A DNA stretch of 16,933 nt from an uncultured Gammaproteobacteria bacterium (GTDB lineage: Bacteria; Pseudomonadota; Gammaproteobacteria; Rariloculales; Rariloculaceae): the NCBI GenBank assembly GCA_946887385.1, contig CAMPKU010000076.1, positions 1 to 16,933 on the forward strand, in the 5' to 3' direction. The position numbers were made by a program, and so were the translations under genes. The first letter of the stretch is position 1. The number at the start of each line of letters is the position of its first letter. Shown one piece after another: positions 1 to 7,069 of the stretch. A model generated the notes under the pieces. It did no database searches and was not told where the DNA came from. It worked only from the letters and a program-made list of their open reading frames with translations.

Positions 1-54
1 CGCGGCGCTTTCGCGCAGCAAACGCCGACGGGAAATCGTGCGCTTCTTGCTCAT
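1..54 (-). CDS. N-terminus of a Tat-exported protein (partial, cut by window edge)
   Basis: Reading the minus strand from an ATG at 54 gives 18 codons, MSKKRTISRRRLLRESAA, before the window ends. The S-R-R-R-L-L-R stretch at residues 8-14 fits the twin-arginine signal (S/T-R-R-x-F/L-L-K/R), and the run then turns toward small residues as a Tat signal peptide should. The start lies only 4 bases after the stop codon of the DUF3237 gene, so the two are probably co-transcribed. A Tat signal usually marks a folded, often cofactor-bearing enzyme exported to the periplasm. The mature protein is outside the window, so no function can be given. The ribosome binding site is weak, which fits coupling to the gene before it. 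Confidence 0.6.
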   Translation of the reverse strand, partial: MSKKRTISRRRLLRESAA

Positions 55-58
55 GGAT

Positions 59-610
59 CTATTCGAGCCGGTAGAACCGAACGACGACCGCGTCCGGGAA
101 CCGCTCACCGATACCGACGAACACGCTGCGCGCAAGCCATTGCAGCTCGGGCACCGCGGTCTCGAACTTCGGCACCGTGCGGAAGTACACGAGCTTCGGA
201 TCGACGATCTCGCCGGCGAGCAGCTTCTGCATCACGTCGGGGGGCGCGTGACGAATACCGGCGTTTTGCACGTACACGCGCTGCCCTTGGTCGGTCTCTA
301 GGGTGTAGCGCGTGTCGAGCTCGGAGAAGCCGTCCGGTTGAATGAGCTGCCAGTCCGCGCCGCCGGGAAGAATCGTGGCCGAGAAGCCCGGCCCCTTCAC
401 GGTACCGCCCAGGATCTGCACGATGCGCCGGCGGCCGTGCGGCACTTGGCCGATCTCCGTGGGCTCGGCGACTTGCGCGCGCAGCTCGAACGCGAACGTG
501 AGAGTGGGCGGCGGCGCCGCATCGCTAACCTGCGCCATCGTCGATTGCCCCCAGCCGAGGGCCGCCGCGAATGCGACGATCCCGCCCATGACCCGAATGA
601 ATTTTGTCAT
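59..610 (-). CDS. DUF3237 domain protein with signal peptide
   Basis: A 183-residue protein. Residues 1-27 form a Sec-type signal peptide ending near S-T-M-A-Q. The rest matches the DUF3237 pattern: a first strand (LTFAFELRAQV), GRRRIVQILGGTVKGPGF at about 59-76, the LPGGADWQL motif at 81-89, DTRYTLETDQG at 99-109, then YFRTVPKFET at 142-151 and FVGIGERFPDAVVVRFY near the end. DUF3237 is a small beta-rich family with no settled reaction; secreted members often sit beside other exported enzymes. Here a Tat-exported protein begins 4 bases downstream. The reading frame is open to 688, but the ATG at 610 is preferred because the signal peptide starts there and the 26 upstream codons look like intergenic DNA. 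Family assignment is firm; function is unknown. Confidence 0.85.
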   Translation of the reverse strand: MTKFIRVMGGIVAFAAALGWGQSTMAQVSDAAPPPTLTFAFELRAQVAEPTEIGQVPHGRRRIVQILGGTVKGPGFSATILPGGADWQLIQPDGFSELDTRYTLETDQGQRVYVQNAGIRHAPPDVMQKLLAGEIVDPKLVYFRTVPKFETAVPELQWLARSVFVGIGERFPDAVVVRFYRLE

Positions 611-700
611 GGGCGAGATCGTAGCGCGTCTCGCGGGGCTTGCGACAGCCGCTAGACGTTGTAGTCGAAGCTCGCCGGGAATCTGCACGTAAACTTGAAG

Positions 701-1339
701 TCAGCCGCAGTCGAGATCGAAGCCGACGCGGCCGTCCTCGCGGGGAGTTGCCTGCTTGAAAAAGACCTTGCAGGCCCGCTCGGCCGCCATGAAATCGATC
801 ACGTCGCCGACGGCCATGCGCGCAGGCACGCCGCTCAGATTCACCGCGGCAATACCGCGGCCATACGCCTGTAACGCAAACACCTGATCGCGCGCGCCGA
901 GATTGAAGCTTTCGCCGCCCTTGAGCCAGAAATCGGCGCCGCCCGCGACGCCGCGCTCCGCAAGCTGGCGGTCCTTGCCGGCCGCCAGCTCGGCGGCCAT
1001 GAGCTCGAGCTGCTGTTCGGTTTGCGCTGCGAGCGTACCCTGCTGCTCGAGCAACCCGGCGAGGTCGCCAAGCGCACGCTGCACTTCGGGATCCGAGGAC
1101 AGCTGCCGCAGATCGTCGAGCTTCGTGTTGACCTCGGCGAAGTTCGCCTGCTGCTGCGCGAGCACTGAGGAGACGCCAGGGCCAAGCACCCCCGTGCGCG
1201 CCAGCGTCTGTTGCACGCCCGTGCCCACGAGCGCGCCTAGCACCATGCCGCCGACGGCAACGCCCGCATCGCGAAGCTTGACCGCCACTTTGAAACGCGG
1301 CCGGGCCGCACTTTGAAGCGGCCCTTCCACAGCGTTCAT
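701..1339 (-). CDS. Unknown membrane-anchored protein with coiled coil
   Basis: A 212-residue protein I do not recognise. It has a basic N-terminus (RFKVAVKLRD), one probable membrane span at about residues 26-46 (glycine- and valine-rich), then a long Q/E/A/L-rich stretch at about 58-128 likely to be helical and coiled, and a C-terminal domain of about 80 residues (132-212) with alternating hydrophobic residues that looks beta-rich. Two cysteines, C190 and C211, lie in the C-terminal domain. It starts 9 bases after the stop of the gene at 1349-1939, so the two are almost certainly one operon and may work together. The positive residues before the span and the acidic, coiled remainder suggest the C-terminal part faces the periplasm; this is inference from charge distribution only. 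Confidence 0.65.
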   Translation of the reverse strand: MNAVEGPLQSAARPRFKVAVKLRDAGVAVGGMVLGALVGTGVQQTLARTGVLGPGVSSVLAQQQANFAEVNTKLDDLRQLSSDPEVQRALGDLAGLLEQQGTLAAQTEQQLELMAAELAAGKDRQLAERGVAGGADFWLKGGESFNLGARDQVFALQAYGRGIAAVNLSGVPARMAVGDVIDFMAAERACKVFFKQATPREDGRVGFDLDCG

Positions 1340-1348
1340 GCGGCGACC

Positions 1349-1939
1349 CTAAGCGGCGACCGCAGCAGCCGGCTTCACTTGCGCGAGCTGTGCTTCGAGC
1401 TGTTTCAGCTCGGGCCCGCCGAGCATGCCCTTGATGGCGTTCAACGCACGCCAGCGAAAATAGAGGAACGGCGCAAACAATCCGACGATAACGACGATCC
1501 ACGAGACGATCATGCCGACGATGACGACGGCCGCCGTGGTGCCCCAGACGATTTTCTTGGGCTTCATGAACCACGAGAGAACCGCTTTCGGCTGGACGAC
1601 CCTGCGATCGCCGGTACTGTGGTTGTAGATTTCGATGTGCGGCCCGGACTCCACGTCCTCCGGCACTGCCCAGATGACGGACACGGTATTGCCCTCGCGT
1701 ACCGCGACGTCCATGTCGATCATGTTGAACGCGCGTTCCTTGCCCGTTTCGTCGACGATGAACAGCTCGTGGTGATCGACGGTCGAGGAGCTCGTCGATG
1801 TGACCGCTTGGTTGCCGTGATACTGGGTGCTCGAGGAAATCTGCGTCTCTTTCTGCTTACGCGTCGACGTGACTTTGCCCGTGTGATGGTGAAGCACGGT
1901 TCGTTTGCCGTCGACCAGGACGGTGGTGGCTGCTGCCAT
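1349..1939 (-). CDS. Unknown membrane protein, first gene of a two-gene unit
   Basis: A 196-residue protein I do not recognise. Residues 1-125 form a polar domain with a His cluster (HHH at 17-19), a Ser/Thr-rich strand region at 35-53 and a likely beta domain (ELFIVDETGKERAFNMIDMD at 58-77, then VREGNTVSVIWAV). A hydrophobic stretch at about 129-161 is long enough for one extended or two short membrane spans, followed by an amphipathic tail rich in L, E, Q and A. A good ribosome binding site (AAGGGG) precedes the ATG at 1939. A plausible promoter lies upstream (see 1984-2012). The next gene begins 9 bases after its stop. The soluble domain resembles small regulatory or scaffold domains that precede a membrane hairpin, but no function can be assigned. 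Confidence 0.65.
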   Translation of the reverse strand: MAAATTVLVDGKRTVLHHHTGKVTSTRKQKETQISSSTQYHGNQAVTSTSSSTVDHHELFIVDETGKERAFNMIDMDVAVREGNTVSVIWAVPEDVESGPHIEIYNHSTGDRRVVQPKAVLSWFMKPKKIVWGTTAAVVIVGMIVSWIVVIVGLFAPFLYFRWRALNAIKGMLGGPELKQLEAQLAQVKPAAAVAA

Positions 1940-1983
1940 GGGAAACCCCTTATTCGGTCGTTGTTGTTGTCGGGACGGATACC

Positions 1984-2012
1984 ATGAGAAGCCCGCGTTG
2001 GCGTCTCGTCAA
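1984..2012 (-). promoter_or_regulatory. Probable sigma-70-type promoter for the 1349-1939/701-1339 unit
   Basis: On the minus strand, TTGACG (2012-2007) and TCTCAT (1989-1984) are separated by exactly 17 bases. The first matches the -35 consensus at five of six positions and the second matches the -10 consensus at four of six. Transcription would begin about 38 bases before the ATG at 1939. The -35 box overlaps the left arm of the inverted repeat at 2002-2078. Confidence 0.4.
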
Positions 2013-2078
2013 GCCCCGCCGCGCTTGCGTTTACAAGCCTGCCCACCACCGATATCGTGGCAAGGCTTCCGCGAGACG
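2002..2078 (+). other. Nested inverted repeat in a divergent intergenic region
   Basis: An outer pair, CGTCTCG (2002-2008) and CGAGACG (2072-2078), is a perfect 7-base inverted repeat. Inside it, AAGCCT/AGGCTT (2035-2040 with 2063-2068) continues through GCC-AC/GT-GGC with single-base bulges at 2044 and 2062, leaving a loop of about 10 bases (2047-2056). The structure sits between divergent genes, upstream of the VOC gene, and could be a structured 5' leader of that transcript or an operator for the divergent promoter. No conserved riboswitch class is recognised. Confidence 0.35.
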
Positions 2079-2132
2079 AAAACCAGAAGAATTTTCAACG
2101 CCAACGCCGGCATCAGCGGCGCGGAGAACCCC

Positions 2133-2591
2133 ATGAATCGTTTGCTTAGCTGCCTGGCGCTCGGTCTTGCTTTGGCCACCGGCGGGGCCCACGCACAGGT
2201 GAGCTTGAACTCCGTGCGGGTGCTCGCGAAGGACGCCGAGGCGCTCGGCCGCTTCTATGCGGCCGCGTTCGGGCTCAAGGAGACGAATCGCCTGCAGACG
2301 CAGACCGGCCCGGAGCTGTTCATGAATTTCGGTGCCACGGCGGAGGCGGCGCGCGCTAACGAAATGCCCGCCGTCGTCATCATGCAGACGCCGGACGGGC
2401 CAGCCGGCGACTCCGCGATGCACGTGATTTTCACGGTTACCAACGCGGCCGCGACGGCGGCCGCCGCGAAAGCGGCCGGCGGCATGGTGACGCGCGAGGC
2501 CACGCAATACGGCAACTCGGGCATCTTCATCGCCTTCGTCGTCGATCCCGAGGGCAATCACCTCGAGCTGATACAGCCCGCGGCGCGCTGA
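2133..2591 (+). CDS. Secreted glyoxalase/VOC-superfamily protein
   Basis: A 152-residue protein. Residues 1-22 are a clear signal peptide (hydrophobic core, cleavage after A-H-A). The remainder is one VOC unit: the opening strand SVRVLAKD, helix AEALGRFYAAAFGL (37-48), ELFMNFG (61-67), the MHVIFTV strand (96-102), a helix of alanines, and the closing DPEGNHLELIQP (138-149). Typical glyoxalase-like metal ligands are E61, H97 and E145, but the usual first-strand His appears to be a serine (S27), so metal binding or catalysis may differ. The ATG at 2133 is preferred over the in-frame ATG at 1905: it has GGAG six bases upstream and starts the signal peptide. The RlmN-like gene follows after 6 bases, so co-transcription is likely. 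VOC proteins range from lyases to dioxygenases and binding proteins; substrate unknown. Confidence 0.85.
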   Translation: MNRLLSCLALGLALATGGAHAQVSLNSVRVLAKDAEALGRFYAAAFGLKETNRLQTQTGPELFMNFGATAEAARANEMPAVVIMQTPDGPAGDSAMHVIFTVTNAAATAAAAKAAGGMVTREATQYGNSGIFIAFVVDPEGNHLELIQPAAR

Positions 2592-2597
2592 AACGGC

Positions 2598-3605
2598 ATG
2601 ACGGCACAGTCCTCGCTGGCAGAGCTCCGCGACGCGCTGCGCGCCGCGGGCGCTCGGCCGCGCCACGAGACGTTGATGTTGCGGGCGTGGGTGCGAGGCC
2701 TGGCGCTCGACGCCTTCGCCAGCAGCGAGGACTCGCGGCTTCCGCTCAAGCTGCGCGCGGCGTTGCCGCAGCTCGCGGCGCGCTTCGACTCGCTCGTCAG
2801 CGTGGTCGCCGAGCACGTCGGGGCGGACGCCTCGAGGCGCCTGTTGCTGAAGCTCGCTGACGGCCGCACGATCGAAAGCGTGCTCTTGCCCGGCGACGGC
2901 GTGTGCGTGTCGACTCAAGTCGGCTGCGCCGTCGGCTGCACGTTTTGCATGACCGGCCGCGACGGCCTCATCCGCCATCTAACGAGCGGCGAGATCGTCG
3001 CCCAGGTTGCTTTGGCCCGGGCACGGCAACGCGTGCGCCGCGTGGTCTTCATGGGCATGGGCGAGCCGGCGCACAACTTGGACAACGTGCTCGACGCGAT
3101 CGAGCTGCTAGGCACCGAAGGCGATCTCGCGCAGAAGAACCTGGTGTTTTCCACGGTGGGCGACCGGCGAGTCTTCGAGCGCTTGCCGTTGGGCCTCATC
3201 AAGCCCGCTCTCGCGCTGTCGCTGCACACCACGAAGCCCGACTTGCGCGCGCGGCTCTTGCCCCGCGCACCGCGCATCGAGCCGGCCGAGCTCGTTGCGC
3301 TCGCCAACGAGTATTCGCGCGCGACGAAATATCCGACGCAGTACCAGTGGACGCTGCTCGAAGGCGTGAACGACGGCGACGACGAGCTACAGGCGCTCGC
3401 CACGTTGCTCGCAGGCCATTACGCCGTCGTGAACTTCATTCCGTACAACGCCGTGGACGGTGCCGACTTTCGCCGCCCGTCGTGGACACGCGCCGCCGAG
3501 ATGACTCGGTATCTTTACAACCGCGGCGTGCTCGCCAAGCTGCGCCGCTCGGCGGGCCAGGACGTCGAGGCCGGCTGCGGCCAGCTCCGCGCGCGCTGCG
3601 CATAA
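2598..3605 (+). CDS. RlmN/Cfr-family radical SAM RNA methyltransferase (RlmN-like)
   Basis: A 335-residue cytoplasmic enzyme. The radical SAM cluster cysteines are C110, C114 and C117 in VGCAVGCTFCMTG, which bind a 4Fe-4S cluster. C103 (GVCVSTQ) and C327 (EAGCGQL) correspond to the two extra cysteines of RlmN (C118 and C355 in the E. coli enzyme); the latter carries the methylene group in the two-SAM ping-pong mechanism. GMGEP at 153-157 is the SAM-binding motif. The family adds a methyl group to C2 (RlmN) or C8 (Cfr) of A2503 in 23S rRNA; RlmN also modifies A37 of some tRNAs. The protein is shorter than E. coli RlmN (384 residues), mainly in the N-terminal domain, and has CMTG where RlmN usually has CSTG/CSTA. 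It is not beside ndk, pilF or ispG, the usual gammaproteobacterial rlmN setting. It may therefore be a second, divergent copy. The weak ribosome binding site suggests coupling to the VOC gene. Confidence 0.9.
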   Translation: MTAQSSLAELRDALRAAGARPRHETLMLRAWVRGLALDAFASSEDSRLPLKLRAALPQLAARFDSLVSVVAEHVGADASRRLLLKLADGRTIESVLLPGDGVCVSTQVGCAVGCTFCMTGRDGLIRHLTSGEIVAQVALARARQRVRRVVFMGMGEPAHNLDNVLDAIELLGTEGDLAQKNLVFSTVGDRRVFERLPLGLIKPALALSLHTTKPDLRARLLPRAPRIEPAELVALANEYSRATKYPTQYQWTLLEGVNDGDDELQALATLLAGHYAVVNFIPYNAVDGADFRRPSWTRAAEMTRYLYNRGVLAKLRRSAGQDVEAGCGQLRARCA

Positions 3606-3652
3606 CGCGCCTCGCGAAGCTAAGCGCGGCGGACCGCAATGGCCGTGGAGCG

Positions 3653-3681
3653 GCGCCAGCCGGCCGTAGACCGGCTGGCGC
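3653..3681. terminator. Bidirectional hairpin between convergent genes
   Basis: GCGCCAGCCGG (3653-3663) and CCGGCTGGCGC (3671-3681) form a perfect 11-base-pair stem with a 7-base loop. It lies 47 bases after the stop of the RlmN-like gene and 10 bases beyond the stop of the convergent TonB receptor. No long T run follows on either strand, so it may slow polymerase or protect the 3' ends rather than act as a classic intrinsic terminator. Confidence 0.7.
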
Positions 3682-3691
3682 GCCCCAAGCT

Positions 3692-6600
3692 CTACAGCCG
3701 GTACGAGAAGCTCATCAGGTAGCGGCGTCCGTACACGTCATACGCGTTCGCGGGGTTCCCCTGCGAGCTGAAGCGCTGATCGAACGCCGCGATGACCGGC
3801 GGATCCTCGTCCAGCGCGTTCGTAATCGCGAGCGCCAGTTGCCAGGATTGGCCGTTCGCGAGCTCGCGGTCGTAGCTGAACGTGAGATCCGTGTACATCT
3901 TCGACTGTACCGTCGCATCGTCGAGCGTCTGTTGATTCAGACCCGGCGCAAGGCCAGGCGCGAACTGCAGGCTCGTGATCGTTCCCGCGTTGATGCCCGT
4001 CTCCGACATGTAGCGCTGCTGCCAATTGATGCCGAAATTGCCGATCTGATAGCGCGCGCTCGCCAGCGCCCTGAAATCGGGCTCGCTCAACTGCCCCGAG
4101 AGGTCCGTTTTCGTGCCCGTCGGTGTCGTGGTGCTGTCCTCGAGCAAGCGGCCCGCGAGGAACCGCAGCGTCAGGGATTCCGATTGGCTCGAGAACCAGT
4201 CGGTGTCCCTGTTCCACAAGAGCTCGTAGTCGAGGCCACGAACGCGTGCGTTGTTGATGTTGAGGAACGGATTGAAGACGGCCACGACGGCGTTCGTGCC
4301 GGGATCGCGAAAGACGTTCCCGCACAGCGCGCTCGCCCCGCCCGAGGTCGTGCACTCGTTCAGGATGCCCTGCACGCCGATCTGGCCGATGGCGTCTTCG
4401 AGATCGATGTCGTACCAATCGACCGAAAACTGCAGGCCCGTACCGGCAGGCTCCACGACAATGCCGGCCGTCACCGTATCGGCCACTTCCGGCCGCAGCG
4501 TCGGATTGCCGATGGAGGTGCTCGTGATCTGGAACGTCGTCAACACGCCCTGCGGATCCGGGATGCCGGCCGTGGCGCGTTCCTGGATGCTACCGCCGCC
4601 GCCCTGAACGTCGAAGCGCTCGGCGAACGTGGCCTCACGTACGTCGCGCGACAGCGTGGTTCTGAAGCGCAGGAATTCCGTGGCCTGGTAGTTCACGCCG
4701 AGCTTCCAGGAGTTGATGCCGCCCGTGGTCGAGTAATCGGAGTGTCGACCCGCGACGTCGAGCTCGAGGCGTCGAGTGTTCGTGTCATCGGACCACAGCG
4801 GCATGTTGAACTCGGTGAAGAGCTCCCAGACGTCGTAGCCGCCGCTGATCGTCGGGACCGTGGAGAACTCGTGCAGGTTCGGGCTGCCATTCGCGAACCC
4901 GCCCTGCACGCCGCGAATGCCGAGCTGCGGAGCCGGCTTCGGCGGACCGAAGCGCATCAAATCCTGCGGAAAGCCGCGCTGCCAGAACCACTGCTCACGC
5001 CAGGTAGCGCCCACGGCCATCGAGAAAGCGCCGGGCCCGTACCCGCCCCAGATGTCGCCTGTGAACAGCACCTCGGCGAACTCCTGGGTGACCGCGCTCA
5101 CGCCCCATTTCGGCGAGACGGCGTAGTCGGCGGCCGCTGAGCTCACGTTGCCGATGCCGAAGACGTTCATCGGTACGCAATTCGGGATCGCGTCCGGGCC
5201 TACCGGCGAGGGGATCGGCACAAGGTCCGTGGGGCTGCCGCTGCCAAGCGAGTCGTCGCCTTGAGCGGCCGGCACGCGAACGTTCGCGACGGCGGCTTGC
5301 AGCGACGCCGGCGTGATCAGGCTCTCGTAGCGTTGCACGTTGCAAACGATCGTGCCCGTGCCGCGATCGGCTTCGGCGATGAGATCGACGATGCCATCGA
5401 GGTTGTCGTCGCGGCGATCGCTGTACACCTCGACCGCGTCGATTGCGAGCATCTCGCGGTCGACGCGAACTTCGTTGAGTACCTGCGTAAAACGGTCCGT
5501 CGAGCCGCGCTGAATTCGCGCCTGCATTTGCCAGTTGTCGCCGATGTCGGTGTCGAAGCCGAGCTGCAGCGTCCAGCCGTCGTATGCGTTGCGGCGTTCT
5601 TCGTGGTCGCCCCATTGACCGGGCTGATTGAGGTATTGCCCTTGTTTCTCGATCACGAACCGGTCCACGCCTTGATCGATCATGGCTTGGCGGACGGCCG
5701 AGGGAAGATACGCATTGTCGACGAAGATCTCCGTGGTCCACGGCGACGCAAGGTGCGGGATGCCGCGTTGATCGTGGTCGTTCGACTCGGTCTCGCCCGC
5801 GAGCAAATTCATGAAGAACCGCGTGCTCTCGTTGGCCTCGAACGTGAGGCCCGCGAATACGTTGCTGCGCCTGACCTCGGCGCCGTAAGGTCCGCCGCCG
5901 AACGCGCGGTTGGCGCGCTCCGCCTCCGTCAAACCATCGATGACTTCCGTGCCACCGGCTTGGTTGCCGGTGGCCGCGCCGACAATCGCGCCCTGGTTGC
6001 TGAACGCCCTCACGCCCGTGCCGGCGTCGTTGAACGTGGCGCCGGCGACGCCGCCGACGTTGAACGTGGCAACCGTGCCGCCCGCCGCCGTGCGCGCCGT
6101 GCCGATCCGGCCTGCCGGCGTGTGGTTGCGCGAGTAAACGTTGGGCAGCACGAGACGCGACGGCACGCTGGTGTCGCCCGGCGTCCAGGCCGGGTTCGCG
6201 ACGACGCCGTAGCGTTGGAACCAATCGCCGAGCTCGAGCGGGTCGTAGTCGATCGGATCGATCGTTTGCCTCTCGGCGGAGCCGATGAAATGCCAGCGCT
6301 CCCCGATCTCCGATCCGTAGGCGGCGGAGAAGCTCGCGTTGTCGCCCAAGCTGTCGCCCGTCGCACCGTAGCCGACTCGAAAATCGAGGCCGTCGTAGTT
6401 TCGGTTGAGGCGGAAATTCGTGACGCCCGCGAGCGCGTCGGCGCCGTAGGCGGCCGAAGCGCCGCCTGTCACGACCTCTACCTGCGACAGCAACGCGGTG
6501 GGAATGTTGTCGATGTGCACGCTGCCGTCGCGATCGGCCGGCGCGAGGCGGGCGCCGTCGAGCAGCACCAGCGTGCGCTGCGGGCCCATCGAGCGCAGAT

Positions 6601-6928
6601 CGATCACGCTGCGCCCGGCGCCGCCGAACAAGGCGCCGCCGCCGCGCTGCGCGCTTTGCGTCTGGAAGAACTGCGGGAGCTGGTCGAGCTGGTCGGCCAG
6701 CGTGGCGCCCGGCTTGAACGAGGCGAGGTCGCTTGTCGTCACTGCGGTGAGCGGCACGGCCGTGGTGAAGCCCGTTTCACGCTGAATCCGGGAGCCCGTG
6801 ACGGTGATTTCCTCGACGCTTTCCTGCGCTCGAGCGTTGTGCAAAACCAACACGGACGATGCGCCCGTGCACGCCAAAGCTATCGCGGATGCAAGCGATT
6901 TGCGCCGCAAACGTAGTGTCGTCTTCAT
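3692..6928 (-). CDS. TonB-dependent outer-membrane receptor
   Basis: A 1078-residue protein. Residues 1-35 are a signal peptide (MKTTLRLRRKSLASAI start, cleavage near NARA-Q). A TonB box-like segment, VEEITVTGSRI, sits at 38-48, the usual place. The plug domain runs to about residue 175 and shows the family landmarks LVLLDGARLAP (120-130) and VEVVTGGASAAYGADAL (150-166). The rest is a 22-strand-type barrel with Y/W/F-rich strands and long outer loops (NPTLRPEVADTVTAGIV near residue 820 is a typical barrel landmark), ending RYLMSFSYRL. These receptors take up bulky substrates such as siderophores, cobalamin, sugars or peptides using TonB-ExbB-ExbD energy. No TonB system, siderophore or sugar-use gene is nearby, so the substrate is unknown. 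The length and the T-G-S-R-I-x-R opening resemble the large receptors expanded in sphingomonads and Alteromonadales. A GGGGGG run just upstream of the ATG serves as ribosome binding site. Confidence 0.95.
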   Translation of the reverse strand: MKTTLRLRRKSLASAIALACTGASSVLVLHNARAQESVEEITVTGSRIQRETGFTTAVPLTAVTTSDLASFKPGATLADQLDQLPQFFQTQSAQRGGGALFGGAGRSVIDLRSMGPQRTLVLLDGARLAPADRDGSVHIDNIPTALLSQVEVVTGGASAAYGADALAGVTNFRLNRNYDGLDFRVGYGATGDSLGDNASFSAAYGSEIGERWHFIGSAERQTIDPIDYDPLELGDWFQRYGVVANPAWTPGDTSVPSRLVLPNVYSRNHTPAGRIGTARTAAGGTVATFNVGGVAGATFNDAGTGVRAFSNQGAIVGAATGNQAGGTEVIDGLTEAERANRAFGGGPYGAEVRRSNVFAGLTFEANESTRFFMNLLAGETESNDHDQRGIPHLASPWTTEIFVDNAYLPSAVRQAMIDQGVDRFVIEKQGQYLNQPGQWGDHEERRNAYDGWTLQLGFDTDIGDNWQMQARIQRGSTDRFTQVLNEVRVDREMLAIDAVEVYSDRRDDNLDGIVDLIAEADRGTGTIVCNVQRYESLITPASLQAAVANVRVPAAQGDDSLGSGSPTDLVPIPSPVGPDAIPNCVPMNVFGIGNVSSAAADYAVSPKWGVSAVTQEFAEVLFTGDIWGGYGPGAFSMAVGATWREQWFWQRGFPQDLMRFGPPKPAPQLGIRGVQGGFANGSPNLHEFSTVPTISGGYDVWELFTEFNMPLWSDDTNTRRLELDVAGRHSDYSTTGGINSWKLGVNYQATEFLRFRTTLSRDVREATFAERFDVQGGGGSIQERATAGIPDPQGVLTTFQITSTSIGNPTLRPEVADTVTAGIVVEPAGTGLQFSVDWYDIDLEDAIGQIGVQGILNECTTSGGASALCGNVFRDPGTNAVVAVFNPFLNINNARVRGLDYELLWNRDTDWFSSQSESLTLRFLAGRLLEDSTTTPTGTKTDLSGQLSEPDFRALASARYQIGNFGINWQQRYMSETGINAGTITSLQFAPGLAPGLNQQTLDDATVQSKMYTDLTFSYDRELANGQSWQLALAITNALDEDPPVIAAFDQRFSSQGNPANAYDVYGRRYLMSFSYRL

Positions 6929-6985
6929 GATCCCCCCAGTTGGAAAAAAGAGACGTTATGGGGAGATATTGGCCCGATTTTGGGA

Positions 6986-6991
6986 ATGATA
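6986..6991 (-). promoter_or_regulatory. Possible -10 box for the TonB receptor gene
   Basis: TATCAT on the minus strand matches the -10 consensus at five of six positions and lies about 58 bases before the receptor start, in a locally AT-rich part of the 141-base gap at 6929-7069. No convincing -35 box stands at 16-18 bases, so an activator may be needed, as is common for receptor genes. Weak evidence. Confidence 0.25.
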
Positions 6992-7069
6992 CAAGGTGCG
7001 GCGCTGCTAGTACGATGACTACCGGTTCGGCGCCCGGCGAAGCGCGCGCGCGTGAGCAGTCGTGGTCCG

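Noticed and set aside
655..700. A protein-like tail (FKFTCRFPASFDYNV then stop) in a third minus-strand frame after the 701-1339 gene, suggesting a frameshift
   Set aside because: The 701-1339 frame ends in a plausible way, and the tail has no identifiable upstream partner in its own frame. It is most likely chance.
525..1574. A 349-codon minus-strand frame across the unknown membrane pair
   Set aside because: It overlaps three better genes in another frame, is dominated by Arg, and would destroy the tight operon spacing and the ribosome binding sites seen.
2903..5140. A 745-codon plus-strand open frame
   Set aside because: It crosses the RlmN-like gene in another frame and the antisense of the TonB receptor, is very Arg-rich, and has no recognisable domain. 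It is a product of high G+C at third positions.
5261..6916. A 551-codon open frame antisense to the TonB receptor
   Set aside because: It is rich in R, A, V and E, has no domain pattern, and lies fully opposite a receptor with all family landmarks. Shadow frame.
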